A DNA stretch of 13,640 nucleotides from Bacteroidales bacterium GP1 (lineage in GTDB: Bacteria > Bacteroidota > Bacteroidia > Bacteroidales > Muribaculaceae). Shown one piece after another: positions 1-6,707 of the stretch (the stretch's first letter is position 1; the number at the start of each line of letters is the position of its first letter). The stretch spans positions 4,857 to 18,496 of the forward strand of contig DAAI01000017.1 of the NCBI GenBank assembly GCA_001701105.1. Reading direction: 5' to 3'. Under the pieces are notes generated by a model, which was not told the origin of the DNA, did not search any database, and worked only from the letters and a program-made list of their open reading frames with translations. Made by a program: the position numbers and the translations under genes.

Positions 1-2
1 GG

Positions 3-668
3 TCAGAATTTATTATAAGCCGATACTTTTTCCTTCAGCTTTAATTGGGAGATAATGCGATGGCGATGCTTCATGGTGAAGGCCTCGAAAGCATCATTTA
101 TAATTGCGAGTGCATTGTTGCGTGTTGAGGATGCAGGCATTGCTTCAAGCTGCATCCTCAGTGCGTCCTGAAGATCGCGCGCACCGATTCCGGCAGGCTC
201 CAGACTCCTTACCACTGAAAGGGCCTCTTCTGCAGTCGGCATATCCACCACGATGCCGGGTCCAAAAGCCATATCGTCGATTATTTCCGGCAAGGTCCTC
301 TCAAGATACCCTGAGAGATCAAGGCTCCCTATGATGAAGCGTGCAGCCTGCTCCACTTCCGGTTTCAGATTTCGTTCCGATAATTGATCATAGAGAGAGT
401 CGTACAGACTTTCAGTAGTATCTGCCGGAGAGAACATAGGCAATTCGACGTCCGAATATCTGCGCGGATAATAAGCCACGCCATCAATATGCTCATCGAG
501 CGGCTGCTCTTCTTCGGCATCTGCAAGAGCCGGATTATCCTCCATCTCCCGCTCTACCGCATCATCAAGCTCGGGCGCATTGAGCTCCAGCAATCTCACG
601 AAGCGAACTTGCTGAGCCGACAGGCGCATGGCCTGCTTTTGCGTCATTTCCAGATTCTGCGTAGCCAT
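3..668 (-). CDS. rpoN: RNA polymerase sigma-54 factor RpoN, N-terminal part only
   Basis: Sigma-54 directs RNA polymerase to -24/-12 promoters and needs an AAA+ activator. The 221 visible residues hold the Gln/Leu-rich region I (about 1-50, with QKQAMRLSAQQ and a following NPAL), an acidic linker (about 50-80) and the start of the core-binding domain, including the family-typical LEPAGIGARDLQDAL at 156-170. Full-length members are about 480 residues, so the rest of the core-binding domain, the helix-turn-helix and the RpoN box are absent. The reading frame closes with TGA at 3-5, right at the window edge. The last residues (KVSAYNKF) still look like the family helix, and one extra base in the short A/T run at 6-11 would continue the frame as NKFLT. 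I therefore suspect a sequence or assembly error, or a recent frameshift, rather than a natural short protein. The start at 668 is supported by the start of region I and by a promoter just upstream. Confidence 0.88.
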   Translation of the reverse strand: MATQNLEMTQKQAMRLSAQQVRFVRLLELNAPELDDAVEREMEDNPALADAEEEQPLDEHIDGVAYYPRRYSDVELPMFSPADTTESLYDSLYDQLSERNLKPEVEQAARFIIGSLDLSGYLERTLPEIIDDMAFGPGIVVDMPTAEEALSVVRSLEPAGIGARDLQDALRMQLEAMPASSTRNNALAIINDAFEAFTMKHRHRIISQLKLKEKVSAYNKF

Positions 669-679
669 GATTTAATCTA

Positions 680-710
680 CAAAATTAATCACTCTTTTCC
701 GATTCTGCAA
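680..710 (-). promoter_or_regulatory. Predicted promoter of rpoN
   Basis: On the minus strand a perfect Bacteroidota -7 box, TAATTTTG (680-687), lies 20 nt downstream of a TTG (708-710), matching the primary-sigma consensus of this phylum. The transcript would begin only about 5 nt before the ATG, so the leader would be very short. Predicted from sequence only. Confidence 0.5.
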
Positions 711-879
711 CCCCTCTCCCAAATTTAGCATTTCCCTCCGACATCACGGCGCGTTTTGATACTTTTATCTTCGATTTTATGGTTTTGCCGAAACAAAAAC
801 ATCATTTCAATTGTCATAATAATATAAACTAATTAAACTTATCGCCTTCCTTCCCGGAGGAAGCCCAATCGAATCCACT

Positions 880-1602
880 ATGAGAAAGTATGTAGCTGAA
901 TTTTTAGGCACTATGTTCCTCGTGCTGTTGGCATGCGGAAGCGCAGTGCTTGCAGGTCCGAAGATCGGAGTGCTCGGTATCGGTCTTTGCTTTGGCCTTA
1001 TTCTTTTAGGCCTGTGTTACGCTATCGGAGGAATCTCCGGATGCCATGTGAATCCCGCTGTTTCATTAGGCGTCTACCTCACCGACCGTAACTTCTCCCT
1101 TACCGATCTGTGTTTCTATGTGATATCTCAGCTTTTCGGAGCCGCCCTCGGCGGAGCGTTGCTGTTCTGGCTGATGTACCTCGGCGGATACTGGGCAGAT
1201 GGAGCGTTCGACTTTGGTGGCATTACCACTTTTGCCGACGGATCGCAATCATATCTGGCTACTAATGTGCTTCAGGAAGGCGTTACATGGCCATTCGCCC
1301 TGCTCACGGAAATTCTGCTTACCTTCCTCTTTGTGTTCGTAGTGCTCGGTGCTACTTCCAAATGGGGCAATTCCAATCTCGCAGGTGTAGCTATCGGTCT
1401 TGCCCTTGGCCTTGTTAATATCGTAGGTATTCCTGTTGACAATTGCTCTGTAAATCCTGCCCGCTCCTTTGGTCCGGCCATCTTCTCGACGAACGCGTGG
1501 CCCGATTTCTGGATTATGGTGGTAGGTCCGCTTGTGGGTGCTTGTCTTGCCGCCATGGCTTTCCGCTGGGTTGGCTCGGCTCCACGCACAATTTCAGAAT
1601 AA
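880..1602 (+). CDS. aqpZ: Aquaporin (AqpZ-like MIP family channel)
   Basis: A 240-residue inner-membrane major intrinsic protein, the usual length for bacterial water channels, with six hydrophobic segments. Both pore motifs are intact: HVNPAV (NPA 58-60) and SVNPARS (NPA 192-194). Aligned by eye to E. coli AqpZ, the selectivity-filter positions are Phe38, Asn180, Cys189 and Arg195. Phe, Cys and Arg are normal for water channels, but position 180 is His in AqpZ and AQP1 (Gly in glycerol facilitators). The second motif reads NPARS, not the NPARD of GlpF, which favours the water-channel branch. Transport of water is likely; passage of other small solutes cannot be excluded given Asn180. The gene is divergent from rpoN, is followed by its own terminator, and appears monocistronic. 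I found no clear promoter box in the 211-nt upstream gap. Confidence 0.92.
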   Translation: MRKYVAEFLGTMFLVLLACGSAVLAGPKIGVLGIGLCFGLILLGLCYAIGGISGCHVNPAVSLGVYLTDRNFSLTDLCFYVISQLFGAALGGALLFWLMYLGGYWADGAFDFGGITTFADGSQSYLATNVLQEGVTWPFALLTEILLTFLFVFVVLGATSKWGNSNLAGVAIGLALGLVNIVGIPVDNCSVNPARSFGPAIFSTNAWPDFWIMVVGPLVGACLAAMAFRWVGSAPRTISE

Positions 1603-1619
1603 TTGACTCCAGTTGTGGA

Positions 1620-1654
1620 AAAAGCCGTCGGCACCGCGTGTTCCGGCGGCTTTT
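1620..1654 (+). terminator. Intrinsic terminator after the aquaporin gene
   Basis: A 12-bp stem (1620-1631 with 1643-1654, one G-U pair) of the form AAAAGCCGtCGG / CCGgCGGCTTTT encloses an 11-nt loop and ends in TTTT. It begins 17 nt after the aquaporin stop codon. The stem ends are A-rich and T-rich, so it could also act on the opposite strand. Confidence 0.75.
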
Positions 1655-1796
1655 CAATTATGATTCTTTATTAATTCTGCATTTTATCTCTCCTTCAAAT
1701 AGGAATTAACCCGGCTCAAGCGTTTATTTATTGGATTCTTCACATTCCAATTATTAAGATTACATAAATTAACCCAATCTAATATTATTATTTAAG

Positions 1797-3893
1797 ATGG
1801 AAATTACAGATAACGACAACATACATATGCAAGCCACGGATTATGACATAACTCCGGCCGACGCAGAGAAAGCCGTGGAGGATGCTCTACAATCCTCCGA
1901 AGAGCAAACCGAAAAGGAGATTGAAAATCTATCAGCTTCTGATTTCGTAACGGATGAGGTTGTGACGGAAGTGACGCCCGAATTTACCACTTTCAAGGCT
2001 CTTGGAGTTGACCCCGTCCTTCTTAAAGCCATCGATGAACTTGGTTTCGTTCACCCCATGCCTATCCAGGAAATGGTGATTCCTCATCTCCTGACAAAAG
2101 ACAGCGACGTCGTAGGGCTGGCGCAGACAGGCACAGGAAAGACCGCGGCTTTCGGACTTCCGTTACTCCAGCGAATAGACATATCCGATCATACCCCGCA
2201 GGCCCTCATTATCGCGCCGACGCGTGAGCTATGTCTCCAGATTGCCGGCGATCTCGCTGACTTCTCCAAATATATCGACGGCCTGAAGATTCTGCCTGTT
2301 TATGGCGGATCGTCGATTGAGAGTCAGATCCGGTCGCTAAAAAACGGCGTTCAGGTGATCGTGGCCACTCCGGGGCGCCTCATCGACCTCATTAAGCGCG
2401 GCGTGGTGCATCTTGAAAGTGTGCATACCGTGATTCTTGATGAAGCCGACGAGATGCTTAACATGGGATTCCTTGAGGACATCAATGAAATTCTCACCCA
2501 TGTGCCGGAGAATCGAAAGATGCTTATGTTCTCTGCCACCATGCCGAAAGAGATCGCCGGCATCGCTAAGCAATTCATGCACGAGCCTGTGGAATTTGTC
2601 GCCGGCAACCGCAATGAAGGAACCAAGAATGTGCGCCATATATATTATATGGTGAAGGCCCACGATAAATACCTCGCATTGAAACGAGTCGTCGACAATA
2701 GCCCCAACATCTACGGAATCGTATTCTGCCGAACGAAGAAGGAAACGCAAGAGATTGCCGACAAATTGATTGCCGATGGATATAATGCGGATTGCTTGCA
2801 CGGCGACCTCTCGCAGGCTCAACGCGACCTTGCGATGAAAAAATTCCGCGACCATGTCACCCAGCTGCTCGTGGCAACAGATGTGGCTGCCCGCGGACTT
2901 GACGTCGACGATCTCACCCATGTGATCAACTTCGGATTGCCGGATGATACAGCTGTATATACCCATCGGTCCGGGCGTACCGGTCGCGCTAACAAGACCG
3001 GCGTTTCCGTGGCCATTATCCATAGCCGGGAGCGTAATAAAATCCGTCAGATTGAGAAGATTCTTGGACGCGAGTTTGAATATCGTAAGGTCCCGACCCC
3101 GGAACATATCATCGAAAAGCAATTGTATAACCTCGCCGACCGATTGGAAAGAGTACAGGTGAACGAGGCTGAGATTGGTAAATATATATCAGGCGTCCGT
3201 AAGAAATTGGAATGGCTGTCGGAGGAAGATCTGTTAAAGCGTGTCCTATCGTTGGAATTCAACCGACTGCTCACCTACTATCAGAATATGCCCGATATTA
3301 ATCTCGACGACAAGGGGAAGAAAGAGCGTCCTGAAAAAGGAGAGCGCGGAAGCAGGTCGAAACGCGATAAAGATCGCCGTGACGCCGAGGATGGCTTCGA
3401 ACGGCTTGTTGTCAATATCGGTAAGGCTTCCGGATTCTTCCCCGGCAACCTTATGGAACTTATAAACAAAAATATCCAGGGTCAGAAACCTGAGATCGGA
3501 AGAATCGACCTCATGCCCCGCTATACCCTCTTCGATGTAGCAAAGGGAGAGGGCCATCGGGTGATTTCTGCCCTGAAGCACGCGGATTTCTTCGGTCATA
3601 AAATAATGTGCGAGCGCGCCACTGACCGTGACTATGCCGCTGAAAACGCCGGCACATCCCGCCATCTTAAAGAAAAACCTCACAAAAAAGAAAAGAAAGA
3701 AGGAAAAGCCAAGGACTCCAAGCGCGGAAAAAAAGTCTCCGGAGGTGACTTCTTTACTGATTCTGAATCTGCTCTGATGTCTCCGTCAAAAGGTAGAGTA
3801 AAAAAGGAGAAGAGAGAGAAAAAGGAGAAGAAAACTCCTGCGAAGCCGAAATATAACGGAAATTATGAAATTTTCATGAATAAGAAGAAATGA
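1797..3893 (+). CDS. DEAD-box ATP-dependent RNA helicase with DbpA-type RNA-binding domain (DeaD/CsdA-like)
   Basis: ATP-driven remodelling of RNA, as in ribosome assembly or cold-shock RNA handling. The 698 residues contain an acidic, low-complexity N-terminal extension (1-62), then the helicase core: Q motif (Phe66, Gln91), Walker A AQTGTGKT 109-116, PTREL 141-145, TPGR 191-194, DEAD 215-218, SAT 246-248, ATDVAARGLD 360-369 and HRSGRTGR 390-397. A DbpA/CsdA-type RNA-binding domain spans about 534-606. The last 80 or so residues are a strongly basic Lys-rich tail, probably an RNA tether. Every catalytic motif is intact. The start at 1797 keeps the acidic extension; Met11 is an alternative. 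The stop codon overlaps the next gene's start (ATGA), so the two are probably co-translated. The 194-nt upstream gap starts with the aquaporin terminator and otherwise shows AT-rich sequence without a recognisable promoter. The exact subfamily (DeaD, CsdA or DbpA) is not settled by sequence alone. Confidence 0.95.
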   Translation: MEITDNDNIHMQATDYDITPADAEKAVEDALQSSEEQTEKEIENLSASDFVTDEVVTEVTPEFTTFKALGVDPVLLKAIDELGFVHPMPIQEMVIPHLLTKDSDVVGLAQTGTGKTAAFGLPLLQRIDISDHTPQALIIAPTRELCLQIAGDLADFSKYIDGLKILPVYGGSSIESQIRSLKNGVQVIVATPGRLIDLIKRGVVHLESVHTVILDEADEMLNMGFLEDINEILTHVPENRKMLMFSATMPKEIAGIAKQFMHEPVEFVAGNRNEGTKNVRHIYYMVKAHDKYLALKRVVDNSPNIYGIVFCRTKKETQEIADKLIADGYNADCLHGDLSQAQRDLAMKKFRDHVTQLLVATDVAARGLDVDDLTHVINFGLPDDTAVYTHRSGRTGRANKTGVSVAIIHSRERNKIRQIEKILGREFEYRKVPTPEHIIEKQLYNLADRLERVQVNEAEIGKYISGVRKKLEWLSEEDLLKRVLSLEFNRLLTYYQNMPDINLDDKGKKERPEKGERGSRSKRDKDRRDAEDGFERLVVNIGKASGFFPGNLMELINKNIQGQKPEIGRIDLMPRYTLFDVAKGEGHRVISALKHADFFGHKIMCERATDRDYAAENAGTSRHLKEKPHKKEKKEGKAKDSKRGKKVSGGDFFTDSESALMSPSKGRVKKEKREKKEKKTPAKPKYNGNYEIFMNKKK

Positions 3894-4654
3894 AATTGAC
3901 ATCAACCAATCTCCCATTTATAAGGACTATTGCAGTCATAGCCATGGCTATAATCTCCGTCGGATCTTATGCCTCGACGCGCGATTCGGATGATGTGCTC
4001 CCCGACAGCATTCCTGTAGTCTCGGATTCTATTACGACTGTTTCCACAGCTGCTGAGGCTTTTATGAAGATGCCCTCTAAGGTGCTTGAATTGCTCAATA
4101 GCGAGAAAAGGAGCGATCTTCTGGCATATGTGGAAGCCGGCAGAGCAGAAGACCCTGATTCCATGCCTTCAGTGGTGAATACTCTTGGAGGTAGCTCTCA
4201 ATTAATTTATCCGGTTACGGATGAATATCTGGCTATCAGGATCTCGCCTGTGTCGCAGCTCACGTTCCGGATTCTGCCCCGCAAACATAAGAAGGAAAAA
4301 AATATAGTGGCGGTGGTCTATACTCTCGGGGATGAGTCAACAAGTTCTGATTCCGAGGTAGCCTTCTATGACTCGCAGATGAATCCATTAAAGACCCGGG
4401 ATTTCCTGAAACTCGCCACTCTTGATGATTTCCTTGATATCCCCGACAATGATAAGGAACTGAAGAAAGAGTTGGTAGAAATGGTGCCGTTCCCGATGGT
4501 GGAATATACTCTATGGCCCGATTCCGACACCCTTACTGCAAAACTTACTGTTGGCGATGTCCTGGGTGTGGAAGATCAAGAGAAACTGATGCCATATATA
4601 CGCCCCATGCTGAGATATCGCTGGGATGGGCATAAGTTTAACCTTATCAAATAA
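3890..4654 (+). CDS. Exported DUF3256-like protein of unknown function
   Basis: A 254-residue protein with an N-terminal signal peptide (basic start, hydrophobic stretch about 10-25, cleavage likely after SYA at 26-28). No Cys follows the signal, so it is not a lipoprotein. The mature part resembles the Bacteroidota-restricted DUF3256 family: a short helical opening (FMKMPSKVLELL, 58-69), then alternating beta-rich segments with LAIRISPVSQLTFRILP and YTLGDESTSSDSEVAFYD, and a WPDSD segment near 208-212. That family assignment is from memory of the family pattern, and its function is unknown. The start codon overlaps the helicase stop by 4 nt, implying translational coupling of a cytoplasmic RNA helicase with a periplasmic protein. 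This coupling may reflect operon architecture only. A strong terminator follows. Confidence 0.75.
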   Translation: MKLTSTNLPFIRTIAVIAMAIISVGSYASTRDSDDVLPDSIPVVSDSITTVSTAAEAFMKMPSKVLELLNSEKRSDLLAYVEAGRAEDPDSMPSVVNTLGGSSQLIYPVTDEYLAIRISPVSQLTFRILPRKHKKEKNIVAVVYTLGDESTSSDSEVAFYDSQMNPLKTRDFLKLATLDDFLDIPDNDKELKKELVEMVPFPMVEYTLWPDSDTLTAKLTVGDVLGVEDQEKLMPYIRPMLRYRWDGHKFNLIK

Positions 4655-4691
4655 TATTGGGGCTCGATAAATCTTGATAAAAGACAATAAT

Positions 4692-4732
4692 CGGCTCGAT
4701 TGCCTATTTTAAGGTGGTCGAGCCGGTTTTTT
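4692..4732 (+). terminator. Intrinsic terminator of the helicase-DUF3256 operon
   Basis: A perfect 8-bp stem CGGCTCGA / TCGAGCCG (4692-4699 with 4718-4725) is followed by a T6 run (4727-4732). The loop can form a small inner CCT/AGG pairing. It lies 37 nt after the upstream stop and 43 nt from the end of the convergent bioB gene. The reverse strand has only a weak T-tract, so it is mainly a rightward terminator. Confidence 0.85.
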
Positions 4733-4775
4733 ATATTCTTCCTAAGTCAAGAAAAGTTTTTCACCCCGCTATAAA

Positions 4776-5744
4776 TCAGAATACGTATCCGGCATCGGTC
4801 ACCAATTCCTTGTCTTCCCTGACTTTTGCACCGAGTGTAGTAAGGAGATCACCCATTATAGCACCGTTTACCCCGATTTCCATAGCCCTTAGCTGCGCTT
4901 CTCGACTTAGGGCCATTCTTCCTCCCGCAAAGCGTAACACCACCGTCGGATGAATCATGCGGAATATGGCCACTGTTGCAAGTATCTCGGCCTCACTCAG
5001 GGGCTCCATTTTTTCAAGAGGAGTCCCCGGAATCGGGCAAAGTATGTTCAACGGAATCGACACCGGCGAAATCTCCCTTAATGTCAATGCCAATTCAATT
5101 CTCTGCCGCCTGCTCTCCCCCATCCCTATGATGCCTCCACTGCAAATCTCAAACCCTAATTCCTTGGCCGCTCGGATTGTCCGCAGTTTATCTTCGATGC
5201 TGTGGGTGGTGCAAAGTTCGTTGAAATATGAGGGAGCTGTCTCCAGATTGCAATGATAGCGATGAACTCCGCTATTGAATATTTTCTGAAGATCATCCTT
5301 TGCAAGCAACCCGAGCGATGCGCATAAACTGATACCCCCTTCAGAATGAAGTTCTGCGAAATATCCGCATGCCCGGTCGAGTTCTTCACCATGCATGGCC
5401 TTTCCACTCGTTACCATGGAATATCTTCCTACCCCCTGCTCCTTATTCAGCTCCGCGCCGCGCATATATGTGGCCCGGCTCACTAATGGATATATATCCG
5501 CCGAGGTGGAATAATGGGCTGATTGGGCACACCATTTGCAATTCTCGCTGCATTTTCCCGACCGGGCGTTGATTATGGAACATGAATCAAACTTCTGTGA
5601 GCTGAATTTCCGGGTTATTTCCGTTGCTGCCTCGAGAAGGTCATTAAGATGAGTGTCTACGAGGCTGTCAAGCTCATAGGCTTCATCGGCATTAATTTCA
5701 CCCCCGGTGAGGATTCTATATTTCGCTTCTTCTAAGTTTATCAT
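4776..5744 (-). CDS. bioB: Biotin synthase (radical SAM), with altered auxiliary-cluster ligands
   Basis: Inserts sulfur into dethiobiotin, the last step of biotin synthesis. The 322-residue protein carries the radical-SAM motif CSENCKWC (Cys65, Cys69, Cys72) and the BioB signatures CASLGLL, HCNLET, CSGGIIGMGE and PIPGTP. Compared by eye with E. coli BioB, the [2Fe-2S] ligands Cys128, Cys188 and Arg260 correspond to Cys141, Cys201 and Arg271, but the Cys97 position is Ser109 (RYSMVTSG). Extra cysteines occur at 165 and 178. This pattern recalls BioBs of obligate anaerobes reported to use a different auxiliary cluster as sulfur donor; that link is an inference. I chose Met at 5744 (MINLEEAKYRIL) because it is the usual BioB N-terminus and starts 10 nt after the upstream stop. 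The longer frame from 5825 would overlap the upstream gene and adds a non-homologous leader. No other bio genes are in the window. Confidence 0.93.
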   Translation of the reverse strand: MINLEEAKYRILTGGEINADEAYELDSLVDTHLNDLLEAATEITRKFSSQKFDSCSIINARSGKCSENCKWCAQSAHYSTSADIYPLVSRATYMRGAELNKEQGVGRYSMVTSGKAMHGEELDRACGYFAELHSEGGISLCASLGLLAKDDLQKIFNSGVHRYHCNLETAPSYFNELCTTHSIEDKLRTIRAAKELGFEICSGGIIGMGESRRQRIELALTLREISPVSIPLNILCPIPGTPLEKMEPLSEAEILATVAIFRMIHPTVVLRFAGGRMALSREAQLRAMEIGVNGAIMGDLLTTLGAKVREDKELVTDAGYVF

Positions 5745-5754
5745 TATGGTTATC

Positions 5755-6324
5755 TTATTCCGGTTTGAGTTCCACATATGTAAAATCATGGGCGGTGGCC
5801 GGCAATATCCGGTCGGTAAGCTCATGGTAATCCATCACGACGCTTGCTGTATTTACGCAAGGATGGCAGGCATACAGGCTGCTTCCTTCAAGATCCTTAT
5901 CGATAATCAGGCGCACATGGCAATCCTTATCATATAATAGCCCCAGCGGCGAAACGGCTCCGGGATGGATGCGGAGATACTTCCACATAAGTTCTTCGGA
6001 AGCAAACGACAATCGCGCACATCCCAATTGGGAGGATAAATATTTTGTCTTGAATGGTTTATCGGCGGGCATCATTAAGAGAAAAAATATTGTCTGCTGC
6101 TTATTGGTAAGAAACAGATTCTTAAACACCGGAGCTCCTATCCTGCTTCTCACGGCATCGCATTCCTCCATCGTGAAGGCCGAAGGATGATGGTAAACCT
6201 TGTACTCCACTCCGAGTCCGTCAAGGAAATTATATACTCCCTGCTCTGCTTCCGACGGGTTAACATTTCTTCCTTCCGCAACAGTAATCGGCGTCATGGT
6301 TTCATCGATATTCGTATCTTCCAT
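5755..6324 (-). CDS. YbaK/ProX-type aminoacyl-tRNA deacylase (prolyl-tRNA editing family)
   Basis: A 189-residue cytoplasmic protein of the YbaK/aaRS-associated domain family, closest in pattern to free-standing ProXp-ala/PrdX editors, which hydrolyse Ala mischarged onto tRNA-Pro. Visible hallmarks are the KNLFLTN segment with a candidate catalytic Lys68, the AVSPLGL loop at 123-129 and HPCVNTASV at 154-162. The first 25 or so residues precede the conserved domain; Met10 is an alternative start. The substrate cannot be read from sequence, so Ala-tRNA-Pro is the best guess. It is the first gene of a unit with bioB (10-nt gap) and has a well-matched promoter. I know of no direct functional link between tRNA editing and biotin synthesis. 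Confidence 0.82.
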   Translation of the reverse strand: MEDTNIDETMTPITVAEGRNVNPSEAEQGVYNFLDGLGVEYKVYHHPSAFTMEECDAVRSRIGAPVFKNLFLTNKQQTIFFLLMMPADKPFKTKYLSSQLGCARLSFASEELMWKYLRIHPGAVSPLGLLYDKDCHVRLIIDKDLEGSSLYACHPCVNTASVVMDYHELTDRILPATAHDFTYVELKPE

Positions 6325-6386
6325 TTTAACGACATATTACATTTTTCAACCCCAGCACTTACAATCCCGATCCCCCATTATCACTG

Positions 6387-6417
6387 CAAAATTACCCAAT
6401 TCCTCCCACATCTCAAA
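6387..6417 (-). promoter_or_regulatory. Predicted promoter of the ybaK-like/bioB unit
   Basis: On the minus strand, TTTG (6414-6417) and TAATTTTG followed by C (6387-6394) are separated by 19 nt, an almost ideal match to the Bacteroidota -33/-7 consensus. The predicted start near 6381 gives a leader of about 57 nt. I see no known riboswitch in that leader. Confidence 0.65.
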
Positions 6418-6445
6418 ATCAGATTTTCACTCCGCGTGGCCGTTG

Positions 6446-6478
6446 GATAATCATAAAATAACATGATTGGGGATTATC
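6446..6478. repeat. Nested AT-rich inverted repeat
   Basis: GATAATC (6446-6452) pairs with GATTATC (6472-6478), and the overlapping AATCAT (6449-6454) pairs with ATGATT (6463-6468); the two pairings are alternatives. It lies about 30 nt upstream of the leftward -33 box, where a regulator could bind. In such AT-rich sequence it may be chance. Confidence 0.25.
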
Positions 6479-6599
6479 TGCCCTTTTTGGTATGGCGGGA
6501 GAAATCTCTAAAGTAGCAGCCCACCTCCGAGAAGTTGTCATAATCGTGTATAACTTGGGAAGTTTTATTTCAGCAAATGGAGTAAATGGAGATACAGAA

Positions 6600-6631
6600 T
6601 TTGGAGGTTACGAAATAATTGAATAACTTTG
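6600..6631 (+). promoter_or_regulatory. Predicted promoter of the GH109/kinase unit
   Basis: TTTG (6600-6603), exactly 20 nt, then TAACTTTG (6624-6631): a full match to the Bacteroidota -33/-7 promoter. Transcription should begin about 4-7 nt after the -7 box, inside the first hairpin described below, leaving a leader of about 70 nt. Confidence 0.7.
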
Positions 6632-6684
6632 TGATGCAAAAGCATCAGACTATCCGGCTTTGCCGGTAGCCTATCGATAACTTT
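6623..6684. repeat. 8-bp direct repeats flanking the hairpin pair
   Basis: ATAACTTT occurs at 6623-6630 (within the -7 box) and again at 6677-6684, with 46 nt containing both hairpins between them. This could be a target-site duplication around a tiny inserted palindromic element, or a coincidental second copy of the promoter box. No inverted terminal repeats at the inner edges were recognised. Confidence 0.4.
6632..6669. repeat. Two tandem hairpins at the predicted transcription start
   Basis: The first is TGATGC-AAAA-GCATCA (6632-6647), a 6-bp inverted repeat. The second is CCGGC-TTT-GCCGG (6654-6666), extendable by CTA/TAG (6650-6652 and 6667-6669) around one bulged T. The first abuts the -7 box and covers the expected start site, the typical place for a repressor operator. 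The second would fold in the 5' leader. Neither has a T-tract suited to termination. Confidence 0.6.
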
Positions 6685-6707
6685 CATAAATTATCCACCA
6701 ATACACC

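Larger units (their letters stand above)
6325..6707. other. 383-nt divergent intergenic region
   Basis: This gap separates the leftward ybaK-like/bioB unit from the rightward GH109/kinase unit. It holds a promoter for each direction, a weak nested inverted repeat (6446-6478), and two tandem hairpins at 6632-6669 flanked by ATAACTTT copies. A 44-codon ATG frame (6492-6626) lies between the two promoters but has no ribosome-binding or homology support. I found no RNA gene and no transposon end. Confidence 0.7.

Noticed and set aside
851..868. GGAGG-containing purine run upstream of the aquaporin start, as a Shine-Dalgarno site
   Set aside because: It is about 18 nt from the ATG, too far for a normal ribosome-binding site, and SD sites are weak in this phylum.
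2337..3122. Long open frame (261 codons) antisense to the RNA helicase gene
   Set aside because: It lies wholly inside a gene with all catalytic motifs; its translation has no recognisable domain and reflects codon bias of the sense strand.
5745..5825. 27-codon N-terminal extension of biotin synthase
   Set aside because: It overlaps the end of the upstream YbaK-like gene, does not look like BioB, and an ATG at 5744 gives the normal N-terminus.
6492..6626. 44-codon ATG frame in the divergent intergenic region
   Set aside because: No ribosome-binding site, no recognisable similarity, and it runs through the predicted -33 and -7 boxes of the GH109 gene.
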